From positions 1,869,446 through 1,933,445 of the forward strand of contig NZ_JABAHZ010000001.1 of assembly GCF_012641265.1 (NCBI RefSeq): a DNA stretch of 64,000 nucleotides, read 5' to 3'. Position 1 is the stretch's first letter, and each line of letters begins with the position of its first letter. This DNA is from Chitinophaga eiseniae. Its GTDB lineage: Bacteria; Bacteroidota; Bacteroidia; Chitinophagales; Chitinophagaceae. Under the pieces are notes generated by a model, which had not been told where the DNA came from, did not search any database, and saw only the letters and a list, made by a program, of their open reading frames with translations. Below, piece after piece: positions 44,501 to 56,500 of the stretch. The position numbers were made by a program, and so were the translations under genes.

Positions 44501-47500
44501 GCCGTTCCAATGTAGCCACGTTACTGATAGTACCTGCTGGTGTATTGGCTGGTATCTCCCCGTTAATAATCAAGTATATGTTATTACCGGCTCCTGCCGC
44601 TATATCTCCTGTTACCAGGATATTATTGCCAGCACCTGTTGTTGCACTTGTTACGGTTGCATAGCCATTGGCAACTGCTGTCCAGGTAACATTGGTGACA
44701 GTGGATGGCACCATGTCTGTAACTGTAATACCCTTCGCGTTCGATGGCCCAAGGTTTGTAGCTGTTACTATATAACTTATATGCTCTCCTGCATTGACGG
44801 CTGCAGGACCGGTTTTCCCAATGGACAGTTGCCATGCTTTCGTAACCTGCGTAGCTACACTTCCTGTATACTCATTGCCGTTAACATCCTTTACCTTCGC
44901 CGTATTGGTGATTGTCCCGGTTGAATCAGGATCTGCCATTCCGGTAACAGCTACCACTATGTGGTTGTTGCTGCCGGCAGGTATATTGCCCAGGAAAGAT
45001 ATGGCATTACCTGAACCACTTATCGGCGTGCCTGCAGCCAATGTGGCACTACCGTGAGCAGTGATGTTCCAGGTTACATTGCGGATCATGGCAGGTACGA
45101 GATCTCTTATTGTTGCATTCTGTAAATCGGAAGGGCCTTCATTCGTCACATCAATTTCATAGGAAACAGTATTGCCGGCATTTACCTGTGGCGGGCCAGA
45201 TTTACTGACAGACACGCCAGGTGTGTTAATGATCCGGGTGTTCACAGAATCGCGGGTAACGACTGTCCCGTTATAAGATAATGATGCATTGTTCATTACG
45301 TTGCCGGTAGCATCCGGCGCAATAGTGCCATTAATGGTTACCGTAATGCTGCCACCCGCAGTAATACTGCCTGTTACATTTAAATTATTACCCGAACCGC
45401 TACTGCCACTATTGATAGTGGCGCCGGTAGCGACGGTAGTCCAGCTGACATTGGCTATGGAGGCCGGTATAACGTCGAAGATGTTCATATTGGCGGCATC
45501 AGCAGGACCGTTGTTAGCTGCCAGTAAAGTATAGACAATGTGGCTGCCAGCTATCACAGTATCCGGGCCTGACTTCCGTAGGCTAAGTCCAGGATTTACT
45601 TTCACAACCGTGTTCACTGGCGGGGTAGTGCCGCCGCTGCTGCCACCAATCGTATAGCCGGCTACGTTGGTAAGCGTACCACTCAGGGATGATGGAATAT
45701 GTCCTGTAATAGTTACCAGCACCTTATTATTGACGCCAGCCGGCACATCGGCAGTAAAGACAACATTGCCGTTATGGTTACTGATGTCGCCTCCGCTAAT
45801 GCTGGCGGCACCTGCTGCTGTGGCTGACCACACCGGGTGCTGTATCTGAACTGGTAATATGTCGTTCACTGCAATGTTTGCCGCATTTGACGGGCCAACA
45901 TTGCTAAGTACCAATGTATAGGTTATATCGCCTCCGGCAAGAGCAATGCCTGGACCAGATTTCAGTAACTGTACACCTGGTTTGTTTGTTACTTTTGTGG
46001 TAACAGTATTGGAACTAATAGCTTGTCCGTTGACCATCCCAGTGGCTGTATTGGAGATACTTCCGCTAAAGGCTGGGCTGATAGTACCATAGATCTGTAT
46101 CTGAATCAAATTGGCAGCGCCTGCCGGGATATTTGCCGTCAACGAAACGTTGCCGGTCTGATTGCTGACGTTACCACCATTGATCGTTGCTCCACCGATT
46201 GCTGTGGCGGACCAAACTGCCTGCTGCAGTTGCGCAGGGATTGCATCCGCAATGCTTACACTGGAAGCATTGGAAGGACCATCATTATATACATTCACTG
46301 TGTAGGTGATCATGTTGCCGGCAACGGCGGAATCTGTACCGGATTTCTGGATACGTATACCTGGTTGATTCACTATATTTGATACAGCCGTTGCCGTTAC
46401 AGGCGCACCACCATTCGGTGTTACACTAACCACATTCGTAAGGGAGCCGCTGGCATCCGGGTCTACCAGTCCTTTCACCGTAACCAGGATGCTATTACCG
46501 CCACCTGCCGGGATATTGGCAGTAAATGATACATTACCATCGCCATTGGTAATATCTCCTCCATTGATAGCCGCCGCACCATCGGCTTTGGCTGTCCAGG
46601 TTACATGGCTAATACCCGTTGGTATTACATCCGTTATGGTTGCGCCATTTGCTGTGGACGGACCAGCGTTTGCAATGCTGATCACATAGGAGATCGGTTG
46701 ACCTGCTGCTATTTGTGCCGGACCCGATTTACTCACCTGCAAGGCCGGCTGATTAATTACATTGGTATTGATCGTATTACTCGATACTTCAGTTATGCCA
46801 TCGCCTGTCACCGCACGATTGGAAATAGCTCCACTGAACGCAGGGTTGGTAACCCCGGTAACGAATACGGAGATGGCACTGTCTGCCCGCAGGTTAGCGG
46901 TTACATTAATGATATTGCCAGTGCCGGATATGGGTGTTCCGTTGCCTGTAACCGTCCAGCTTACATTGGTAAGCTGTGCGGGCACCGTATCTTTTATGTA
47001 AACATTTGGCGCATCAGATGGTCCGTTGTTGCGGACATTAATATGATAGGTGACAGCGTTACCTGACAGCACTTCTGCAGGGCCAGATTTCACAATCACC
47101 AGACCGGGTTCTGATGTTACAATTGTGGTAACAGTAGCCGTTGCCGGTACCGGGTTAGTTACACCGGAAGGTGGCGTTGCAGTAGCGGTATTCACAAGAT
47201 TTCCGGTGAATCCAGCCGTCACAATGCCATGTACGATCAGTGTGATAGTATCTGTACTGGCTGGCATGGTTGCCTGCAAGGATATGTTACTGTTTGTGCC
47301 GCTGCCTGGTGTTACACTGGCGCCACCGCTTGCGGAAGCTGTCCAGGTTATGTTATCGATGCCGGATGGTACCATATCACTGATAGTAACATTGGTTACA
47401 TCCGCCGGGCCGGCATTGGTGACTTTCACTACATAGGTGATAGGCTGACCAGCAGCAAGCGTGGCAGGCCCTGTTTTAGTGAGACGAAGGTTAGCAGATT

Positions 47501-50500
47501 TATTTACTGAAGTTGTGACTGTAGCGGTCTTAATGCCATTGAAAGTAGCTGTTGCCGTGTTTACGACTGTATTCCCCGCATGCTGATTTACCACTCCTCT
47601 TATATCAATCTGTATCTCTCCTGACAAATTTCCCCCCAATGTACCAGTAAGGCTGATTGTATTCCCGCTACTACTGGAGGCTGATGTAGAGGCGTTCCCT
47701 GTCGTCGCAGCGGTCCAGGTAACATTCGTAATATCAGCAGGCACATTATCGGCGATGGCTATATTGGTTGCATCTGATGAACCATTATTTGACAAAAGCA
47801 ATGTATAATGAATTGTATCGCCAACGTTCACTGTGGCAGGACCGGATTTGGATAAATGCAGGCCTACATCTGTAATGATCGTAGTATTAACGGTACTGCT
47901 ATTGTTAGCTGGAATTGACTCTGTAACATCTGCAGGCGTTGATACTGTGGCCGTATTTGACAATGTTCCTGTAGCAGCGCTGGCAATGGTGCCGGCGACT
48001 AATACGGTCACACTGTTGCCGCTACCTGCTGCTATATCAGCGCTCACCGCAATGTTATTACCGGAGATTACAGGAGTACCGGCCACCGCTACCCCCTGTG
48101 AAGCAACGTTTACGCTATTAATAGTGACATTGGTTGGTATAGCATCACGGATCAACGCGCCTTTAACATCGGAAATACCATTATTGGTGACATCCAATTG
48201 CCAGGTGATAGCCTGCCCGGCTACGCGGCTGGTTGGACCGCTCTTCACAATGGACAGGTCTGCCGAGCGGGTAATATTGGTATTTACTGTTGATGTTGCC
48301 GGTGAGATGTCGGTTTCTCCGGAAGCAGGGGTAGCCGAGGCTGTATTGGAAATCAAACCTGCTGCGGCAGCGCCATCAATCTTTCCGTTAATCACAATCA
48401 CCACAGATGCATTGCCCGTAGCCGGAATATCGGCAGTGATATTCACACTACCTGTACCTGATCCGGAAGAAACAGTTGCATTATTACCTGTAGCTGTCCA
48501 CTGAGCATTTACGATTGCTGATGGCAGGATATCGGTGATCTGTATAGCTTTAGCATTTGCCGGGCCTTCATTAGTAACTGTAATTGTATAAGTGACCGCG
48601 TCACCAGCAACTGCATTGGCCGGTCCACTTTTTACTATATGAAGATCCACATTACGTGTAACCGTTGTTGTTACTACTGACGATACTGCCGGCCATCCGG
48701 GAGGAGTTGCGATAGCCTTATTATCCAGACTGGCGCCAGTATAATCGGCATCCAGCATTGCGTTCACAGTGATAACGATCTTGTTACCGTTGCCAGCTGG
48801 GATATTGCCACTGATATTAATATTTTGCGAGTTACCACCGGTGGTGCCGGCTGTGGTGCCGGCACCGGTAGTTGCAACGGTCCATTGAACATGCTGTAAT
48901 GCGGTTGCCAACGTATCTGCAATCGCCACATTCACTGCATCCGACGGACCACTGTTGGTGACAGTAATAGTATATGTGACCGGTTCGCCGGCACTTATAG
49001 TACCGGGCCCTGTTTTTACAATCTGGATGCCGGGCTTTTGAATCACCCGGGTGCTGATGGTATCTGTTATGGTTGGTCGCCCGGGTACCTCCACCACTGC
49101 CCTGTTAAACAATCGTGCGCCGGTATAACCAGCGTCCAGGGTACCAGTAACAGTTATTGTCACAGTATTACCAACACCCGGTATTACATCTGCACCGACA
49201 TTTACAATATTGCCAGTGCCGCTGCCGCCAGTTGTTACTTGCGAGGCGCCATTGGCGACAGTAGTCCAGCTTATATTACTCACACCTGCCGGTACAGTGT
49301 CTTTGATGGTAATACCCGGTGCATTTGACGGACCATTATTGCTCACCGTGAGTGTCCAGGAAATCTGATCCCCGGCGGCTACTTCGGCAGGACCTGATTT
49401 CGTCATTTTCACGGATGGTATGTTCGTTACATGGGTAACAAAAGTATCGGAAGTTACCGATGATTGTCCCGGAGCGGTGGCCGTAGCAACGTTTTTAATA
49501 TCTCCGGTATAGGCCGGATCAACCGTACCATCAATCTGCAATATCACACTGTTGCCACTGCCTGCCGGTATATTTGCCGTCATACTGATACTATTGCCAC
49601 TACCGGAGCCATTTGCTACCTGTGCGTTTCCTATTGCTGTTGCATGCCAGGTCACATTATTGATGTGTGAATCCACTACATCCGCAATACTAACGCCTAC
49701 GGCATCAGATGGTCCATTATTGGTAATAGTGATTTCGTAATGAGCCGGGCCGCCGGCAGCAGTACTGTCAAATCCACCTTTAACCACCTGCAGTATGGAT
49801 TGCGTGGTCACATTAGTAACAATGGTATCGCTCTTCACCGTATCTTTTGCCGGCATAAAGCCTGATGCCACGTTATTCAACGTGCCGGTGAATCCCGGAG
49901 GAATGGTACCGGTAACAGTAATGCTAATATGATTGCCCACACCTGCCGGCAGATTGCCGTTCACCAACACATTGTTACTACTTCCGGTAGCACCACTGGT
50001 AATCGTAGCGTTATTTCCCGTAACAGCATTCCAGCTTACGCTTGTTAGCTGTGCCGGCACTATATCCTGTATGGTCACATTGTTAGCGTCTGAAACACCG
50101 GTGTTGGCAGCTACCACCGTATAGATAACCTGTTCTCCCGCATGCGCAGTTGGCGGCCCTGATTTGCTGATAGACAATACTGGTTCACTCGTTATAAGTG
50201 TTTGTACAGATGATGATACTGGCATGCCTGCACCCGTGGTTGCTGTAGCTGTATTGTTAATGGTTCCTGAAGCAGCCGGATTCACCCTTGCATCAATCGT
50301 AACGGTTATCCGTCCATTACCAGCCGGAATATCAGCTATAATAGCCAGGTTACTGGATGTACCGGTTGCGCCACCAGAGATAACAGCGCCTCCTGAGGCG
50401 GTGGCTGTCCAGTTGATATCGCGCAGCGCGGTGGGTAACTGGTCGCTGATATTTACAGCCTGCGCATCGGAAGGACCAACGTTGGTAATATCCAGCGTAT

Positions 50501-53500
50501 ATTGTATCCTGGCTCCTGCAACAGATTGTACAGGGCCGCCCTTCGTGATCTGTAATCCAGGCTGGTTGTTCACCACCGTATTAACAGTATCGGAGTTCAA
50601 TTGTGGTGCATCGGGTCCGGAAACTGTGCCAAAATTACGCAGCATGCCACTGGCTCCCGGCGCAACTATACCTGTGATAGTTACGGTAATGCTATTGCCT
50701 GATCCTGCCGGAACATTACCTGTTATGAACACAGCATTGCCTGTTCCTGCGCCGCCCTGCATTATATTAGCCTGCCCTCCGGCAGACGCTGTCCAGTTAA
50801 CATTGTTCAACTGGTTGCTTACATTATCCTGTATGGTGATGTTGGAGGCATCAGATAAACCAATATTGGTGAGTACAAGTTGATAAGAGATCTGCTGCCC
50901 TGCTGCAATTGTATTGGGGCCGCTCTTTGTGAGTACCAGTTTCGGATCACTGGTAACTGTTGTCAGCACCTGCGCTGAGGCTACCTGCGGATGATTACCG
51001 GTATCGACAAATGCCTGGTTGGTAATCATTCCCTTGAAGGCAGGATCGATAGTGCCGCTGAGTAATATCACGGCATGGTTATTTGATCCCGCAGGGAAAT
51101 TGCCGGTTACTTTTAATATACCGTTTGTGATGATGGCCGAGGTTACAGTAGCGTTGCCATAGGTGGTAACGGTTACTGATGTATCGTGCAACATGCCCGG
51201 CACGGTATCCACCAGCTGTGCATTGAAGGCATCGGATGGCCCGTCATTGCTCACATTTATCAAATAGTCGATTCGGGAACCTGCTGATGCAGTAGCAGGC
51301 CCCGATTTATCGACTACCATTCTCGGGTTATTATTGACTGTAGTAGTTACGCTGTTGGACGTTACCGGCGCATGAGCGCCTGCCTGCGCAGAAGCACTAT
51401 TTGTAATAATGCCTGAAGCATCTGCTTTCAGTGTGCCCGTTACTGTTACAACAATACTATTGCCCGTTCCAGCGGGGATACTGGCAGCCAACTGTACGTT
51501 ATTCCCAATGCCACTGGCACCGTTAGCAATAGTGGCACTACCTGAAGTAGTGGCAGTCCAGTTGGCATTAATTATTGCCGACGGAACAATATCGGTGATG
51601 GAAACGTTTGGCACATCGGAAGGGCCACTATTGGTAACTGTCACAGTATAGCTTATATTGGTTCCTGCGTCGGCAGAAGCCGGGCCTGTTTTCAATACCT
51701 GTAGTCCTGGCTGGTCTGTTACCTGTACACTGTTGTTCGCGCTTACCGCCGAACCACCGGAAGGTGTAGCCGTAGCTGTATTCACAATAGTGCCTGTGGC
51801 AGCCGGCGCTATGGTTCCATTCACCGTAACCACGATTTCGTTTGCTGCGCCGGCAGGAATATCTGCAGTAGTGGAGATATCACTACCACTGCCGGAAGTT
51901 ACGCCTGATATGACCGCTGCGCCAGTTGCGCTTACTGTCCACGTTGGATTAAGCACAGACGCAGGTACCTGGTCGGTGATCGTTACACCAGTGGCATCAG
52001 ATGGGCCGGCATTGGTAACGTGTATCTTGTATTGAATAGTATTTCCGGCAGTCACGTTTCCGGCAGGCGTGCTCTCCTTTACAACGGTGATACCAGTTTT
52101 ATTCTGAACAACCGTATTAACATTATTGGAAGATACGGCCTGTTGCCCCGATGGCGTAACAGTCGCAGTGTTGTTAAACTGTCCACCAGCGGCTTTATCA
52201 ACAGCACCTTTAATAGTAACATTCACTACATTGCCGCTGCCTGCCGGCAGATTGGCGCTGAAATTTATATTACCGGATCCACCGGGCACGCCCGCAGATG
52301 CGTTGCCGGCAGTTGTTATTGTCCATGTAGGATTTTGGATAACCGAAGGCAGCACATCACCTATAATTGCGCCTGCCATATCGGATGGACCATTATTATA
52401 GACCTTCAGGTGATATATGATAGAATCACCGGCAATTACGCTTGCTGGGCCGTCTTTCTCAATATGCGGATCAATACTTAATTCGAGTGTATCAGTATCG
52501 GTAGCAGCGTTGGCACCGGGGTTAATATTCGTATAGCCGGAAGGTACGGTGGCGATAGCCGTGTTTACCAGTTGGCCGGTAAAGCTGGAAGGTACATTCA
52601 TCGTCAGCAGAAAGGTGACGCCTGGTCCTGCGGGCAGATCAATAGTAGTATCAATTGCGCCTGTCCCGTCTCCGCTTTGCCCACCGGAAGCAGCTGTATA
52701 TGTCCAGGTAGCGGACGTAATACCCGCAGGCAAAACATCTGTAACACGCAGGCCCTGTACATCAGATGGTCCGTGGTTTACATACGTGATTGCATAAGCA
52801 ACCGGCGTACCAGGCGTATAGGAAGACGAATTATCCGTTTTAGTCACCACTACCTCCACTGCGCGGCTTACCGGCGTAACAATGGTACTTGTATTGTTAT
52901 TGGGAGCAGTATCCGTAACACCCGACGGTGGATTTACTGTAACCGTATTGGCAAGACTTCCGCCAGTAAATCCTGGGGCAACCTGACCTGCAATGGTCAA
53001 AGTTGCCTGCTGTCCGGGAACAAGGGTTGCACCAGTCCATTGGCCCGAGCCAGATGTATAGGTGCCCGCCGACACTGAATAACTTTGCGCAGTGAAGCCC
53101 TGCGGCAGGTTGTCACCAACAATGAATGTTTCTCCTGCCTGTATCGTAGAAGGTCCATTATTTGTGACGGTAATTGTATAGGCAAGGTTTTGTCCAGCAA
53201 CGGCATTTACAGGGTTCGCCACTTTAGTAACAGAAAGATCGGCTTCTCCCGGCTGAACGGTGATGGTTACAGTTGCGGCTGTACAGCTGCCCTGGTTATC
53301 ACAAACGTTATACGAGTAAGTATCAGTACCAACAAATCCGGGATTGGGCGTATAAGTGAAAGTGCCATCAGCATGCTGTACCACGCTGCCATTCGCCGGC
53401 GATACTGGTAGTGTAGCTGATACCGTTAATGGCTGGTTTTCGGGATCATGGTCATTGGCCAGCACATTACCACTTACCGGCACATCCCTCTTTGTTATAT

Positions 53501-56500
53501 ATTGATCATCTGCGGCAACCGGCGGATTGTTTGGAACAATACCGGTTACACTGGAGATGTTATTATTTAGGTTGGGATCCGGTACGTCGGACGGCGCACT
53601 CACCTCCACTTCATTCCGGATAACACTTCCACCAACGGCAGTATCAGCCACGGCGCCAGTCACGGTAAGCACGATTTTGTTGCCCGCTGCCGCAGGCATA
53701 TCAAAACTGGCGTTGATGGCGTTACCATTGCCAGATGCCGGGTCTATACCCACTCCTGCACCGGTTACAACAGAAGTCCATGTCGGGTTGGCCAACTGCG
53801 GCGGTAATACATCCTGAACTGTCGCCCCGAAAACATCTGACGGACCAAGATTTTCAATAGTGATGGTATAGGTAAGTCCGGTACCAGTGCGATAGGTATT
53901 ACCTGCGTCCGATTTCGTTACTTTCAGGTCTGCCAGGCGCACATAGTTCAGCATCACGGTATCCACGGAAGCCGGACAGTTACCACTGGAGATAGTCCAT
54001 GTTAAAACAGCACTAGTGTTGGGCTGCAGGGTGGTTGTAGTATTAGGGTTGGTAACATCGGTAATACTGGCGTTGCCGCTCTTAACCACCCAGGCGCCCG
54101 TGCCGCTCAAAGGTGCATTGGCGTTCATCGTAAATAGGCCACTGTTATTTTGCAACTGGTCGGGGCCTGCATTGGCAACTGTGGGTAGTGCATTAACTGT
54201 TACCTGCACGGTATCAGATGATGCGGCGCAATTACCGCTGGAGATAGTCCATCCAAAATGATAAACGCCAGCCTGCAATCCTGTTACATTGGTACTTGGG
54301 GAGGCAGGATCAGTAAAAGTGGCTCCGGCCGGGCCAGCAATAGTGGTCCAGTTCCCGGTACCAGCCGTTGGCGCATTACCAGTCATCGTAGTAACTGTAA
54401 CATTACACAGTACCTGGTCTGGGCCTGCATTAGCTGATGAAGGTGCAGGAGAATTGATGATCAGCATTGTATCCGTTGACGACGGGCAAACGCCGTTACC
54501 TATAGACCATACGAAAGTATAAGTACCAGGGACCAGTCCGCTGATACTGGTACCAGCATTCGTTGCATCTGCGAAGACAGCGTTATTTGGACCGCTTACC
54601 TGGCTCCAGCTGCCGGCGCCGGAAACAGCTGTATTAGCAGCCATTGTAGCGGAAGTCGCATTGCAAAGCTGCTGATCGCGGCCGGCATTTGCCGTAGTTG
54701 GTGGAGCGTCAATCACTACTGCCATCGTGTCTGATGAATTGGAGCAGGCGCCGTTGCTGATTGTCCATACAAAATGATAGGTACCCGGCAACAGGCCGGT
54801 AGCTGTGCTGTTAGCTTGTGCAGCATTGGTAACAGTAGCGGTATTGGGGCCATCAAACTGTGTCCAGTAGCCGGTTCCTGAAGACGGCGCATTACCGTTC
54901 AGCGTAACAGATGCAAGATTACACCATCGTTGGTCATTGCCTGCATTGGAAGGTGTTGGGGGATCAGTTATAACAATAGTATCAGACTTGATATTGTTAC
55001 ACGATGCGCCGGAAGGTGCCCCATCACACTCGTGCTGTGGATCAGAAGGAAAAGCCACTGCTGTATCGGATGCATCCGTATCCAGGTCCGTAGCAGCGCG
55101 CAGGAGCGATGCTGTTAGACTAGCGGCAACTGCAGGCGAAGCATTTATAGAAAATAGGTATCTCGCAGTACCTCCACTGGAAAGATTTACAGAATCCACG
55201 TATCCATTTGCGGAAGTGCTGCTGCCGGCGCCGAAGCTACCGGTGCCTGAAGTAATGGTTCTGCTTACCAGTGATATCGTATTGGCGGCATTTTGCAAGT
55301 TGAAATTGAAGCGTCCATTCACAGCCATGTCCGGACCGTTATTCCGCACATTTACCTGTACCTGAAATGGGGTATTCGCACAGGCTTGCCTGGATGGAGG
55401 TACAACCAGTGAAACCAGTTCCCAGTCAATCTTACGACGAGTATCTACTGTGTCGCTAGCAGTATTATTACTAAGAATGGTCTCATATTCATTTGCCACC
55501 GTAGTCGTATTGATAATGCGATCCGGCGCGGTCGACTGTACTGTCACGGGTATGGTGATGACAGGATACGACGCTCCTCCCGCCAGGCTGGTTGTCCTGG
55601 TAGCTACAATAGAGTTTCCGGAAGTACCGGTAAAGTCCCACCCGGTACCGGTAGGCGTACCGGCAACGAGTCCCGCAGGCACTACATCCCTGACTGTTAC
55701 GGTACTTGGGCCCATTTTTACATCAGCCCCCACATTGGTAACGGTTAATACATAATTGCCACTAGCACCCTTGCGGATATTACCGTTATGTGTTTTGGTG
55801 ATGGCCAGGTCCGGTATGATAATCTGTGTGGTAGCCCGGGAGGTATCGTTGGAAGGGTCGTTATCAGAGATGCCGGTAGCGGCAGGGTCTACATACACCG
55901 TATTGATTAGGTTACCTAATCCAGGTGGCTTTCCCTGAACAGTTCCCTTAACGGTAAAGGTGATACTGCTATTAGCCACCATATTGGCCGTTACATTAGA
56001 AAAACTGGAATTCGTATAACCACTGGCGGTATTACCGCTGAATCCGCCATTGGAGAACGCAACGCTGGTAACATTGAAGCCATTGGCAGGATTAAAATTA
56101 TCTATTATTGGCAGGTTGCTTAATGCCGAGGCAGTTTCATTGTATGTGGTAACCTGGTAAGTCAGTGTATCTCCTGGTATGGAGATACTTTTGTCTACCT
56201 GTTTCTGCACCCGGATATTACCCGGGGTGGTGATAATAAGATTACGAATTTCATGCTTATTATAAGATCCGCCGGTAGACGCAGCAAAGCCCAGTTTAAG
56301 CCGGGCCGGAGGAGGTGTTGGCATTGTATAAGGACCGAATAAGGTGGAAAAATTTCCGGTAGGGGAAGTTTTCCATTTTACCGTCAAAGTATACTGTCCG
56401 AGACCATTCGGCAGGATTGTCATCTGGATTCTCCTGTAATACTGCGTCTGTGTCGGACGGGAGGCGGTTACTACATCATAATCCAGTGATGTTCCTGCGT

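Noticed and set aside
47833..50883. Further plus-strand frames (47833-48504, 50164-50883) across the stalk
   Set aside because: Same shadow effect of a GC-biased repetitive gene; nothing recognisable.
42150..52470. Regular repeats that could look like a CRISPR array
   Set aside because: The period is about 378 bp, the repeats are coding and in frame, and no spacer pattern or cas gene is present.
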